From Mauremys mutica (taxonomy: Eukaryota > Chordata > Testudines > Geoemydidae), in contig NC_059087.1 of NCBI RefSeq assembly GCF_020497125.1, positions 11,937,925 to 12,001,924 on the forward strand: DNA of 64,000 bases. The letters are read 5' to 3'. This document shows, one piece after another, positions 14,432 to 26,019 of this stretch. Under the pieces are notes generated by a model. It was not told the origin of the DNA. It worked only from the letters and a program-made list of their open reading frames with translations, and did no database searches. Every line of letters begins with the position of its first letter. Position 1 is the stretch's first letter. The translations under genes were made by a program, and so were the position numbers.

Positions 14432-15118
14432 GGGCCTGATCCTGCAAACACTTATGAACTTGAATAATTTTATTCTCCTGAGCAGTCTCAATGAATTCAG
14501 TGAGGAAAAGGGTCAAGACTAAATTCTAGGGGCTAGATATTGAACTCAGTGAGACAACTCAGATGAGTAGTTACTTATCATAGAATCATAGAACTTAAGA
14601 TCAGAAGGGACCATTATGATCATCTAGTCTGACCTCCCGCAAGATGCAGGCCACAAAAGCTGACCCACCCACTCCTGAAATAATGCTCTCCCTTGACTCA
14701 GCTGTTGAAGTCCCCAAATCCTGATTTAAAGACTTCAAGTAGCAGAGAATCCTCCAGCAAGCGACCCCTGCCCCATGCTGCGGGGGAAGGCGAAAAACCT
14801 CCAGGGCCACTGCCAATCTACCCTGGAGGAAAAATTCCTTCCCGACCCCAAATATGGCGATCAGCTGAACCCCGAGCATGCGGGCAAGACTCTCCAGCCA
14901 GACACTCAGGAAAAAGACTTTCAATATCCCAACATTGACCCTCGGTACTAATTACCAGTGGTCGCACGTTATTGACCTATTGACTAAATCATGTTATCCT
15001 ATCAAACCATTCCCTCCATAAACTTATCAAGCTTAATCTTAAAGCCAGAGAGGTCCTTCGCCCCCACTGTTTCCCTCGGTAGGCTGTTATATGCATGAGT
15101 GTTTGCAGGATCAGGCCT
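14432..15118. mobile_element. MITE with GGCCTGATCCTGCAAACACT ends, split by a CR1 insertion
   Basis: Left end GGGCCTGATCCTGCAAACACT (from 14432); right end AGTGTTTGCAGGATCAGGCC (to about 15118). The roughly 20-bp arms are perfect reverse complements. Most of the interior is a CR1 copy (14576-15096), so the MITE is older. Confidence 0.7.
14576..15096 (-). mobile_element. CR1 LINE 3' fragment, minus strand
   Basis: The plus-strand start carries ATCATAGAATCATAGAA, the reverse complement of the TTCTATGA octamer tail of CR1, followed by AGAAGGGACCATTATGATCA and TCTAGTCTGACCTCC. It runs about 520 bp into 3' UTR/ORF2-end sequence. No intact reading frame. Confidence 0.85.
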
Positions 15119-16194
15119 CAGCATATAATCATATTTCAGAATTACTTAAAAGAATCCTGAAAATCATGAATCATAGTTTTCAAACAATGTAAGTCTTTCA
15201 GAGTAGCAACTGGTAACTTCAAAGTGCATCAACAACCAAATCAGTGAAGTGGCACTTTTGTAAAACTCATCAAGAAAATCAATGCTGCCTGAGCCAATGT
15301 ATGAAACGATAAGATAATAGTAATTTCCTATCCTCATAGCTCTTGCTTCCAGTCCTATAATAATTTTGCTAATGACACCAGTGTGCCTGAGGACAAGATC
15401 TAGTGTTTAACATTTTATAATAAAACATTACAGATATTTTTCTTACACTCGTGTAACTCATGCACTAGCTGAATGTGTGCTGCTCAAGTTTTTAATTCAT
15501 TTTAAATGTAAGGGAAATATCTTGCCATGTTGACAAATGTTCTTTCTTTATGCATAATACATAGCACTAGAGATTGAGCCCTATTAATTATACTATACTG
15601 GTTTATGCATCACATTATCATGATCGATTAATTCTAAACTAGAAATGTTAAAATAAGATTCATTATATGCAAAAGGTATAAAACTAAGATTGAGTCTTGG
15701 GTATTTGAGTGTAAAAATTTAAATCAGCAGCAGCAGTTCAAAAAAAGGCTAACAGGATGCTATATTATATTAGCAGAAGGATGGAATACCAAATAAGAGG
15801 CGATGCATTTAATCTGTAAGGCACTTGTGTAGACTACATCTGGAATAATATGTGCAGTGTTAGTCAATACACCATAGAAAGAATCCCATCATGATAGAGG
15901 GTGCAGTGAAGACCAAAAAAACCCAATACCCGGTCTCCACAATCAAAAGTCAAGGAAGCCTGGTTTAGTGTCATTGGAAAAGCTTTAAGATGATCTAACA
16001 ACGTTTTTCAAAACTCTGGATTGATAAACAAATGGATAAACACTGGTCTGGATCCTAAAATGTGGCTTAGTCATCCCTGAAATACTACAGGATCCTTATG
16101 GTTGGACCTTGACATCTGCATGGAATCCTATTGAGTTCATTGGGGTTCTGTGCAGTCATAAGGGTCCACCAATGCAGATGCCTTTGAAAGATGG

Positions 16195-16300
16195 GGTCCT
16201 TAGAATGTAAGTTCTTTGAGGCAGGTACTGTAAATGTGTTTGGACAGCATCTAGCACAGCGTGGACACGACTGTGGACATCAAATAATGAATACGAATAA
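16195..16300 (+). repeat. Old LINE 3' tail (CR1/L3-like), second copy
   Basis: It contains GTAAGTTCTTTGAGGCAGG, GTGTTTGGACAGCATCTAGC and a terminal AATAATAATAATAG run, matching the layout of the 8640 copy. Confidence 0.45.
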
Positions 16301-17325
16301 TAATAATAGTTTGAGGTTCGTTAGTTTAAGATTAACATTAGTTAAGTTTCTTTGAGATAATGCTATAAATTCTTACCTGGTTACCTAATTGATTTTTATT
16401 ACCTTTTGAAGACTGTGCAAGGGGGAAAAATATAGATGATATTTGCACTCCTGTGATTGTCATAATGAAAACAACCTTGTAAATATTGGGGAAAAAAGGA
16501 AAAACATTGGCAGTATTTGCCATGGTATTTGATATTGTACTTTTCTGACACACATACTGTCCGTTTCATCCTTTGACTGCTCCCTTCTCTCCTATATCTC
16601 TTCTACCCTATCAAAAAATCATTAAGGGTATGTAAATGATTCCCTAATTCCTAATGCTTCTCAAACATGGTTAGGTGTCTTATTTGATAAGACAGAATTC
16701 ACAATCACTAAGTACTGCAGATTGTTGCCTTTACTGATAGCCTGTTCCAAACTCTTTGTAACTGGGAGGTGAAAAGAGCCATGTTTTCTTGGTAATGGGG
16801 ACTGGCTAGAGAACATAGAAGCAAGCCGGATCTGTGAAAGTCTGATTTGTTCCTGGATGGTAGAATTAATAGTCATAGTTGCATGCGGAACTCATAAGAG
16901 AAGACAGCCTGAACTCCAAAACACTCGGAACAAGGCAGGGATTCGTGTCCAGTGATTACAGCAGAAGACTGGAAATGACGACTCTTCTCTTGACTCTGCC
17001 ATGAATTTGCTGTGCGACTTTGGGCTGGTCAGCCTTTTTTGTACTTACCCCTAAAAAAGTGTGACAAGCCTTTAAGTGATGGTCATAAAACATATTGAAC
17101 TTCTTGTATGAAAGATGCTAAAGAAATATATTGTTGATAATATAAGTCGTTTGGAACTAACAGGGACATATTCTGTAACTTTACAGACAATTTTATTTTT
17201 GTCTATAATTCTTATTGCTGCATTTTCTCCTTTGTTATATGCAAAATATCATCAGTAAACACAAATCACCAAATGTGGCAATAAATCTGAATACTGATTT
17301 TTTAAAAGAAAAACTATATAATATG

Positions 17326-17693
17326 AGGTTTCAGAGTAGGAGCCATGTTAGTCTGTATCCGCAAAAAGAACAGGAGTACTTGTGGCACCTTAGAGACTAA
17401 CAAATTTATTTAAGCATAAGCTTTTGTGGGCTACAGCCCACTTCATCGGATGCATAGAATGGAACATATATTGAGGAGATATATATACACATACAAAGAA
17501 CATGAAAAGGTGGGAGTTGCCCTACCAACTCTAAGAGGCTAATTAATTAAGATGAGCAATTATCAGCAGGAGAAAAAAAAACTTGAAGTGATAATCAAGA
17601 TGGCCCATTCTATGCATCTGATGAAGTGGACTGTAGCCCACGAAAGCTTATGCTCAAATAAATGTGATAGTCTCTAAGGTGCCACAAGTACTC
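17326..17693. mobile_element. Penelope-like inverted-repeat retroposon with hammerhead motifs
   Basis: Flanked by a perfect 12-bp target duplication CTATATAATATG (17314-17325 and 17694-17705). The left arm (GGAGTACTTGTGGCACCTTA) and right arm (TAAGGTGCCACAAGTACTCC) are inverted copies joined by about 170 bp of unique sequence. Each arm holds a hammerhead-ribozyme segment; the right, plus-strand one is nearly intact. Hammerheads in long terminal segments are known from Penelope-like elements, and staggered 12-14 bp duplications fit target-primed retrotransposition. The family name is an inference; no reverse transcriptase is present. Confidence 0.7.
17611..17663 (+). ncRNA. Hammerhead ribozyme motif, type I layout, in the Penelope-like element
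   Basis: Core box CTGATGA at 17618-17624; stem II GTGGAC-TGTA-GCCCAC (one A/C mismatch, otherwise paired); GAAA at 17642-17645; mini stem III GC-TTAT-GC; then U16.1 at 17654 and C17 at 17655, where cleavage would occur. Stem I looks poorly paired in this copy. The inverted copy at 17401-17460 (minus strand) keeps a perfect stem II but has CCGATGA and AAAA in place of the core boxes. Confidence 0.65.
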
Positions 17694-17705
17694 CTATATA
17701 ATATG

Positions 17706-18172
17706 TTTACTGGATCACTTACATGGAAAAGGCAACAGAACTGTGGCTAAGTACTACATTTTGTGGAAAGAGAGGTGCAAGATTTCAATGGCACCCACCT
17801 TGAGGAAGGCCAAAAAATGCTGATTTTACATTCTTTCTGTTAACAGCCGGAAGAAAGCTCCTGTTATGCAATCTACTTCATTTAGAAAAAATGAATTACT
17901 CAGGGAGTTTTGTACAGGAGCCATGGCAGGTCCACCGTATGTGTAGAAATGTGTGGGCCAGGCACAGTTATGCTCTTCCATTACTCCTTTCACAGAGGCC
18001 AAACCAGACCCTCTGTGTGTTTTTAGAAAGCCAGAAATGCAGTGTTCTTCTATTTAATCTATCAGTTTATGATATCTAGGCATTTATTCTACATTTATCA
18101 CCACACTTCTCATATCTCAGCATATTACATTCTACAACACTTGGTTTGTGTGCTTGGTTTTTCCATTGGCAG
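17706..18172. other. Intergenic, no gene recognised
   Basis: Unique-looking AT-rich sequence between the hammerhead element and the LTR-like repeat. Small open frames here lack any recognisable motif. Confidence 0.45.
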
Positions 18173-19472
18173 CGTAACCGATGTAAGCAGAGTCAGGATG
18201 AGCCCCACCCTGACATCTGGTGGTAAATTATGGGGAGTGCGGAAAGAAGTTTAAAGTGTTGCATTGGTATTTCGGTTATTTGCATGGGCACTCCCACCCC
18301 ACTTAGCATACCGCAAAGCAGCATGGGATGGTTATTTTCACAGCTGTGGGAGCCCCAATTTCATTGTTATTGGGGCAGGAGGAATGAAATGTTGTCACCC
18401 TGATTGGGTAAATGGGGAACTACAAAATTGTCTTGTGATGGGGGGTTTCATTGTCAGCTGGATAGCGCTTGCTAGATGGGGCACATGGGTTCCAAAACCC
18501 ATTGAAAGGAGAGAGGCTGGGGACAGATATCTGTACTGGGTGGTGCAGGCTTCTTGTGTGAGCCAGAAGCACCAGTTCCACCTGTGCCTCTCTCTCCACT
18601 GTGGAATGTCAGAGTTAATTTTTGATTCCCTTAAGAATCTAGATACAGGTTACTGAGCTGAACTCACTGGCACTGGGGCTCCCCTACTATGAGCTGGAAT
18701 CACTGAAGAGCTGGACTTGCTGAGCTGAGAGCACTGAGTACTGTGCTTATGAGTGGGGGAGCCTGAAGCAATACCGTGGAGCAGAGCAGCTGGCAGAGCG
18801 GAGTGGAGCAGTTTGTGCAGCCACTGGGTGAGTGGAGCCAAGCAGCTCGTGAGGATGGCTGGAGTGGCTCACAGGACAGCTGGTGGACCAGAGCAGCTGG
18901 CAGAGTGAAGCAGCCCACAGAGCAAGCGGAGCTGAGCTGTTTGCGGGGACGACTAGTGGAAGCAGAACCCCACGCAGAGGCAGGGCAGTTGGCCCCGAAC
19001 CCACGTAAGGTGCCCCTTTCTACCCAGGCTGGGGAGGGGGACCTCTGCAGAGAGACTCTTGAACTCTGGGGCTGCACTGACCCGGGACAGAGACTTTTGG
19101 ATTGTGGGACTTTTGGGACTGTGGGTGATTTGGGGGTTGCTGGACTCAAGGGCCCCGAGAGAAGGACACGGCCCAATTTGCTGGGGTGGGTCTTTGCTCA
19201 CGGTTTGACCTATGAACTCTAGTTGAGGTATTTTCCCAGTTTATTGCTTGTTGTTTATCTCATGTAATTAAACCTTTTCTGCTACACCAAGAGTCTGTGC
19301 TTGCGAGAGGGGAAGTATTGCCTCCTCGAGGCGCCCAGGGGTGTGTGTAAGATTTTCCCAGGTCACTGGGTGGGGGCTCGAGCTGGTTTTGCATTATGTT
19401 GTGGGGAAGGGACCCCTATGTATTGAACCCGGCCCTTGCTGCTATCGTTTCGGCCCGGCAGAAGGGTTACAC
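18173..19472. mobile_element. Unclassified GC-rich repeat, possibly a solo LTR
   Basis: Compositionally distinct block of about 1.3 kb. It starts GTAACCGATGTAAGC and ends GAAGGGTTACA, short inverted termini (GTAACC/GGTTAC) as in many LTRs. Near the 3' end it has CATGTAATTAAACC, usable as a polyadenylation signal, followed by GC-rich sequence. Overlapping open frames on both strands (18264-18656, 18700-19176, 18776-19222) match nothing I recognise. No clear target duplication, so LTR identity is tentative. Confidence 0.4.
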
Positions 19473-20559
19473 ATAGATAAACCAAAACTTGACCCAATGA
19501 TCTGCAAAAAATCTTGGACTGGCTCTAACTACAAATATTGTTAATTCACTTGCTAGGGTAGTCCCAAGAATCCTGATTATGGGCCTGACAACTTCAATGG
19601 AAGTCCTGTGCACAAAGCAGTGGCAAGATTGGGCCCTATATATCTGTGACATCAATGCACAAATCCATTACTTTGGTCACAAGCAAATGCTGCTCTGCAA
19701 GTCCACTCATTCTCATGCATGGCATTGGGGGAGGTTTCAAAGAAAACATTTCAAAACTGATTTTGCAACTTAAGAAAACATACTTCAGCAATTACCATTA
19801 CCTTTGTCATGTAACCAAATTCACTGTACATTACAGCTTTAAAGCTAAGATCTAAGGTTCAGATCAACTCTTTAATCCTGATTGTGGCTTTGGGTACTTC
19901 CTGATATTTATGAGAAATGCTCCAGGCCTGCAGCTGGGCTTTGAACAAAACAACAACAACAAAAGCACTTACTTGACTGTGAACAAAGTTTTATAGTATT
20001 TTGTAAAAAGCTAAACTATGGTATTTTTTAATCCTGCACTAAATGGCATAACCCAATCTCGCTGCACAATGCAGGAATATTCAGGTCAATCAGAAGACAA
20101 TTAGATGTAATCAGGTTGCCAAACGAGCAGCAATCAACCTATGTCACCTTATCTAAACTCTAAAATACTAATTAGATTCTCTCTGCTGAAATATTTCCAG
20201 TTTCTTTTTGGACTAATCTATTGTTTTCTGTGCCATATACGGTATGATGCCAGAATAAAAAAGCTGTTGAAATATAATTAGGGCTTCTGTTTCTTTTGGG
20301 TTGATTAATGTTATTTTTCATGGTTTATTTTTAGCAATTTTTGAGTTTCATGTAGAGGTCCAAAAATCAGGGTTTTCCAGGGCTTTCTCTTTGCACATAC
20401 TGTCATGAATAATACATATTATATACATTACTCATTACAGCAATATATACTGTAATGAATAATCTCCTTGCAATGTTCCCTGGTGCACTCTCATGTAGTG
20501 CTGTTTCAAACTATGTTAAAGCGGTCTAGGCCCAGGGGAATCTTTAGAGTGCACCAGCA
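19473..20559. other. Intergenic, no gene recognised
   Basis: Mostly AT-rich. Short MITE-like wording (GGGCCTGACAACTTCAATGG near 19579) and a TATA-rich palindromic tract around 20410-20460 are the only structures seen. Confidence 0.45.
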
Positions 20560-20570
20560 GCGTCTACAAT

Positions 20571-20881
20571 CAGGGGTAGGTAACTTATGGCACGTGTGCC
20601 AAAGGTAGTACTTGAGTTGATTTTCAGCGGGACTCACACTGCCCAGGTCCTGGCCACCGGTCCGAGGGGCTCTGCATTTTAATTTAATTTTAAATGAAGC
20701 TTCTTAAACATTTTAAAAAACATATTTACTTTACATACAACAATGGTTTAGTTATATATTATAGACTTATAGAAAGAGACCTTCTAAAAACGTTAAAATG
20801 TATTACCGGCATACGAAATCTTAAATTAGAGTGAATAAATGAAGACTTAGCACACCACTTCTGAAAGGTTGCCGACCTATG
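20571..20881. mobile_element. hAT-type MITE, about 311 bp, inserted in another MITE
   Basis: Left end CAGGGGTAGGTAACTTATGG; right end GGTTGCCGACCTATG. These are diverged inverted repeats of the CAGGGGTNGGCAACC type typical of hAT elements. The flanks TCTACAAT and GTCTACAT are an imperfect 8-bp duplication. The interior is AT-rich with no transposase. Confidence 0.7.
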
Positions 20882-20972
20882 GTCTACATGGACAATTAAT
20901 GCACAACATGCTAGTGTGCTTTAGAAATCACACTCCCATAGTCTGCATTACTGCTCCATGTAGACAAGCCCT
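20882..20972. mobile_element. MITE (GTCTACATGGA ends) interrupted near its left end by the hAT MITE
   Basis: It begins GTCTACATGGACAATTAATG and ends TCCATGTAGACAAGCCC: inverted termini with the GTCTACA core common to Harbinger-type MITEs here. The left terminus continues upstream of the hAT insertion at about 20560. Confidence 0.55.
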
Positions 20973-21089
20973 TAGATACAAGTAACCATTTCCTGTGTTT
21001 TTCTGGTGTTAAACAATGAGAGTCACTCTTAAAGTCTGGCCTTTCTCTCTTGCCTTTCTGGTTTAAAAATCTATAAGAGGTGTAAAAAT

Positions 21090-21295
21090 GCTGTAAGCCA
21101 GATTTTCAAAGGAGCTCAGGGCTAGATTTTCAAGCATGCAGCACTCACAATAGGAGTCAGAATGTCTAAAGTGTTCTGCACCCAGCGGCTCCCTTTGTGA
21201 CCAGATTTTCAAAAGTGCTCAGGACCAACATGCCAAGCTCTTTTGAAAATCTGGCCCTAATTGGGGTGCTGAGTTCTTTTGAAAATTGGGCCATA
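21090..21295. repeat. Tandem and inverted MITE copies (CAGATTTTCAAA family)
   Basis: Five occurrences of GATTTTCAAA/TTTTGAAAATC alternate in orientation over 200 bp, as if two or three copies of the small MITE at 3837 had inserted next to one another. Confidence 0.5.
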
Positions 21296-23161
21296 TATAT
21301 TTTTGCATCATTACAGGTACAATACTCCTGACAAGTGAGATTCCTTCTTAGATACATTGGGGTGTCTTTCCTTCTGGTGCTAGAGTGCACAGAACCATTG
21401 AAGTTTGGACTTCAGAACTCTTGCATTGATGTCTTTAAAAGAATTTGAAGGCAAAACATGCAGATTGTTTCAATAGTAGTTTCCAGTACACTTGAATGTC
21501 ATCATAAAGATAGTGAAATGTGTGTTCACTGTATGCATTCATATCACACAATTCTGTATCCCAAAGTGCTGCTAACAACACAATTTAACAGCTGTCTGCT
21601 AGTGCAATTCCTGACTCCTGACTCCCCAGGCATCGTTTTCCTGTTTATACTTGTATATCAAATGGGCCTTTGGAAAATTCCTTGATTTTCTTTTGTTCTG
21701 TTTTCTTTGTTCTGTTTCCATGCAGTCTTTTCCCCTTTGGAGATGACATATATGGGAAATGGTCTATTGTAGCAACAGGAGACAGACGGCAAAAACAATT
21801 GCATCATGGGAAAAACAAACATCAAAGCAAGATTCAAGCCAAGTAGCTGTGAAACAACTATTTCATATATGATATTTTGGTGTGTTTAAGTACCCGAGTT
21901 AGATTTTTTTGGCAAAATACCAAAATTAGAATAGGAACTTCCCCAAAGCTGCCATTTTCAAAATGTCATTTTCCTCTTCATTTCTACTCAAAATCAGCCA
22001 GAACTAAACATTTGCAGCACCAGTTGCAGTTGGTACATTGCCATTCACATGTTTCCTGTGACTGTTACCTTTAGAGTTACAACTATAGCTAGGCTTGAAT
22101 CAGTAAAACATCAGCCATCTGAGCAAATCAAAAAGATGGTCAAAACCAAATTGCCACATATCTTTCATTAGGTGCTAATTATCTTGTCTTCCAAGTCAAA
22201 CCACTCATGAGTAAGAACTAGGGGGCTGATTTGCTGATGTTTATTTATTTATTCAAAAAGGATTGCCATAGGAAAGCAATGAATTGATTCAGAAACTTTT
22301 AACAATTTGCAACTAAAATTAATTATGATCTGCCAGGAAATGTGATTAATTTGGATTTTTTTTTTAAAGTTACAATTAGTATGTCAAATGCCTATGTTTA
22401 TTTGTGAATTAAAAAAAAAAGTATTTACCCTCACACACACTTTTGTTTTCTCCCTCAGTTCATGTCACTTAAGTGGCTGTGAACAGATCTTTATATTCTT
22501 TCTGTTTACCTTTTAAACAGTGCTGATCTAAGACAATCTCCATGTCATGTTTCTGCAGCTTTAACCCTCTGACCATCTGGAGAGTTCTGCAGGCAACTAA
22601 GTAATAAAATTTCCCACTGGGGTAAAGAGCCTATGGCACACAGTAATCAGTGCTCTTAAAAGCAGTTAACATGCCTTACATAAGCATATGTGCTGAGTTA
22701 AATATTTATCCAGATTTATATTTGATTAATAAAAACTACATGCTGACAGTACTGTAACTTCCTCTGTGTAGTGATACTCCCTCTTAGCCTGGACATTTTA
22801 AGTGCCTTCTTTTTTAATTTATAAAAGAAGTTTTGGTTTCCTAAGTGGGCTGCTATCCTGTCCTCAATTATAAATAATCCAAAATTGAATTTGGAGACAA
22901 GTCACACTCTAAACCAAGCAAATGGAGAAATTAATGAATATTGTTTTGTCTTTGTTACCGCATGTACCCATTACAGCGTGGGATAAGAAGAGCAAAGGAC
23001 AGTAGAGAAGAGGGGCATACCCTGTACCCATTGAAGTCAACTGCAAAATTTTAAATGGGAGCAGAACCAGAGCCTTGCTCTGTTATAGTTTGCGGGCTGA
23101 TTTATTTAAGGCTTGATCTGATTGGGCAGTTGAGAAGGGTGGTTGAAAAGGCCTCCAATTT
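21296..23161. other. Intergenic, no gene recognised
   Basis: AT-rich, with poly-T at 22358-22367, poly-A at 22410-22420 and a short CA repeat near 22432. No coding or RNA gene signal. Confidence 0.5.
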
Positions 23162-23175
23162 CTATACACAAGGAA

Positions 23176-23578
23176 GCAGCAAAGAATCCTGTGGCACCTT
23201 ATAGACTAACAGACGTTTTGCACCATGAGTTTTCGTGGGTGAATACCCACTTCTTCGGATGCAAGTAGTGGAAATTTCCAGGGGCAGGTGTATATATAAG
23301 CAAGCAAGAAGCAAGGTTACCCACTTCTTCGGATGCAAGTAGTGGAAATTTCCAGGGGCAGGTGTATATATAAGCAAGCAAGAAGCAAGGTTATCTCTAG
23401 CTTGCTTCTTGCTTGCTTATATATACACCTGCCCCTGGAAATTTCCACTACTTGCATCCGAAGAAGTGGGTATTCACCCACGAAAGCTCATGCTGCAAAA
23501 CGTCTGTTAGTCTATAAGGTGCCACAGGATTCTTTGCTGCTTCTACAGAACCAGACTAACACGGCTACCCCTCTGATA
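23176..23578. mobile_element. Penelope-like inverted-repeat retroposon, 403 bp, 14-bp target duplication
   Basis: Perfect duplication CTATACACAAGGAA at 23162-23175 and 23579-23592. The arms begin GCAGCAAAGAATCCTGTGGC and end in its reverse complement, followed by a single-stranded tail CAGACTAACACGGCTACCCC. A 74-bp segment is directly duplicated in the left arm (23245-23318 and 23319-23392). Both arms carry a hammerhead-like fold with perfect stem II GTGGGT-ATTC-ACCCAC and GAAA, but the core box reads CCGAAGA and the cleavage base is G, so it should be inactive. Confidence 0.7.
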
Positions 23579-23592
23579 CTATACACAAGGAA

Positions 23593-26019
23593 TGGAGAAA
23601 AATTGGGCACAATTATGGCTCCCCTACAGGAATGCTCACTTCCTAGTCATGAGATTTGTTAGTTCTGCTAGGTGAAATGAGAGATTGTGGATTAGTAACT
23701 GAATGGGGTTTGGTACATAAAAAAGGTATTTATGAGTGTATTTCTGATCTACTAGAGAATGTATAGTATCTATGGTGCAAGGACTGCTTCCTATGTTCTT
23801 AGTTGAAATGTGTTAACGTTTCATAAGATTGTGGCCTGCTTTTCTTTCCAACTTCTGTATTTGTCCTCATTTGAGCATCCCTGTAGCAAGAAATGTGAAT
23901 ATACAGTATTGTTAAGAGTGACCGACACACACTGTAGAAAAATAAGAGCTATTGACCAGCCAGGCAACCAGCTTAGCTTTTGTACAAAATGTTGCTATAT
24001 TTATTTGGAACTCAGGATCAGTGAGGTGTTAATTTTAAGACTATCTTATTTTCCAATCCGTTATAAGTCAAAAGCAAGTTTCATGCAAAACAGTTGTGAT
24101 TTTGGGTAAGCTGCCTGGAAAGCAACAATATAAGAAGATGACGGTGAATGAGAAAATCACAATAAAAATGCATGACGGTTTTTGAGGTATTATTATATAG
24201 CAACTGGACAATGGGAAGAGCACTTTCCAAGAGCACTGGAAATTGGATGTACAAATCCTGTTAACAATAATTCAAATTGTGCATCAAATACACACTGTTC
24301 TGAAAATACACCTCCTGCCTCCCATTCCTGTAATACCTCCATCTTGTTAATCTATATGCCAACTCTGCTCCCTCTTTACACAATTAGTAATTATAATAAG
24401 TGTCTGGATGATAGAAAATGAGCGTGAATTAGTATGTGTGTGTGTGTACGTGTCCACCCTCACCAAATAAAGACATACTGGATTTAATATATTTGGTATA
24501 GGAAATCTGTTTGTGTCTGTGATAATTACATACCCACATTCATTCCTCAGACCTACTATGTGTTAAGTGGTAGCAGCCAATTCTGGAGCAAAGAAGTTCA
24601 ATCTGAAGTTCAAACTAAACTGTTTGGTAAAATGAAATAATAGAATTGTAAGACCAGAAGGGACCTCGAGAGGTCATCTAGTCCTGTCCCCTGCACTCAT
24701 GGCAGGACTAAGTATTATCTAGACCATCTCTGACAGGTGTTTGTCTAACCTGTTCTTGAAAATCTTCAATGATGGAGATTCCACAGTCTCCCCCAGCCGT
24801 CTCTTGCTGCAGCAGCCTGGGGCCGGGGGAGAGGGCAGCTCCAAGGCTGGGGCTTGGAGAGAGGTGCCTCTCCGCAGCCACAGCAGCTCCGGGCATCTCT
24901 CCCTGCCTGCATGGCCTTTAATAGCCTGCTGCATGGCCGCGCAGTTTAGAGGGAACTTAGATGCCATTCCTCCAGCTCCATTTACCTGAGCTCTGCTAGA
25001 TGGCTAAAGACTGGGCCCAGGCACAATCATCCAGAATCTGTGCTGCACCTTTCATCTGTATTTCTAAGGGCTTGTCTCACTAGTGAAATTTACTGGCATA
25101 ATTATATCAGTTTAACTCTTCTTTTGGACAATCTTATCCTGGAAAATGAATGTCCATACAGGGAGTTATACCGGTATAATTATGCCTATACATTTCCTAA
25201 CGTACACAACCCCTAAGCCATGTTTGTGCCTCCCAAATTCTCAGCCTGCTCTAATTTGTCAGCCTTGCCCAGCTCCTATGGGCTGCAGGGCCACCCAGAA
25301 CATTGATAGCCAGAGCTCTCTGGCCACTCTCCCTCCCATGCCCAGCACGTCCCTTAATTGGGAGTCGTAAGGTGTTCAGAGTAGCTCAGGAGGGAATCCC
25401 CAGGAGGCTATTCTAGCTTCTTGACTAGCAGTCCTTCACTCCAGAATCAACCTCAATGAGTATAGAATATAATCCTAGTTTCAGTAGCATTTTTGTAGAT
25501 GTTAATTATCAGATCTGAGGAACAGTTCTTTCACTGAAGTGGCCCCGCAAGCGTTTATTTCTTGTTTCATTGCTCCACCTTCTGGCAGAATTGTATAATG
25601 CTTATTTTCCAAAATACAGATGGCAGGGACACCTTTAACCCACAAACTCTCCTCTCTCACACACACATATACTTACATCCCTAAACCATTACTCTAATAT
25701 TTTACTTGTCTCTTCTGTCATAGTATTTTATTGTCCCTGTAACTGGTTTTAGTAGCATAGAAACCAAACCATTTATGAAGCCATGTCATCTGTAAAATGG
25801 AAATTTAGTGGGTAAAATAACCCAAATTATTTGTCATTTTCTTCTGAAAGATGTGCCTTCAGAGTTTTATCCTCTGATTTCAGCAAATGTTTTGCTGCAC
25901 TGCTCTCAAAGATTAAAATTGTAGTTAAAAAGTCCAAAGAACTGCCCAGTTACATACTTTTATGTTATGTTCATTTAGATGTTAAATGGGCAGGGATGCA
26001 AAACCATGCTCAGAAGTGT
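23593..26019. other. Intergenic, no gene recognised
   Basis: Apart from the CR1 copy at 24637-24960 there is a GT repeat near 24436-24449 and a partial MITE end (GGGCTTGTCTCACTAGTG at about 25069). No gene evidence. Confidence 0.5.
24637..24960 (-). mobile_element. CR1 LINE 3' fragment, minus strand
   Basis: Starts with a tail-like AATAGAATTGTAAGACCAG, then AGAAGGGACCTCGAGAGGTC, ATCTAGTCCTGTCCCC and GACAGGTGTTTGTCTAACCT, standard CR1 3' wording in reverse. The segment after about 24800 is GC-rich and may belong to a different repeat. Confidence 0.75.

Larger units (their letters stand above)
11011..17325. other. Intergenic remainder, no gene recognised
   Basis: Outside the repeats listed separately (11.84, 13.56, 14.43-15.12, 16.2 kb) I see only AT-rich unique-looking sequence, including a small TAATTAATT run near 11070-11090 and a poly-A near 12540. 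Confidence 0.5.

Noticed and set aside
18700..19222. 148-158 codon frames on both strands
   Set aside because: They sit in a GC-rich interspersed repeat, overlap each other in antisense and show low-complexity composition.
23440..23500. Second hammerhead ribozyme candidate
   Set aside because: Stem II and GAAA are present, but the core box reads CCGAAGA and the cleavage base is G, so activity is not expected; noted as a relic only.
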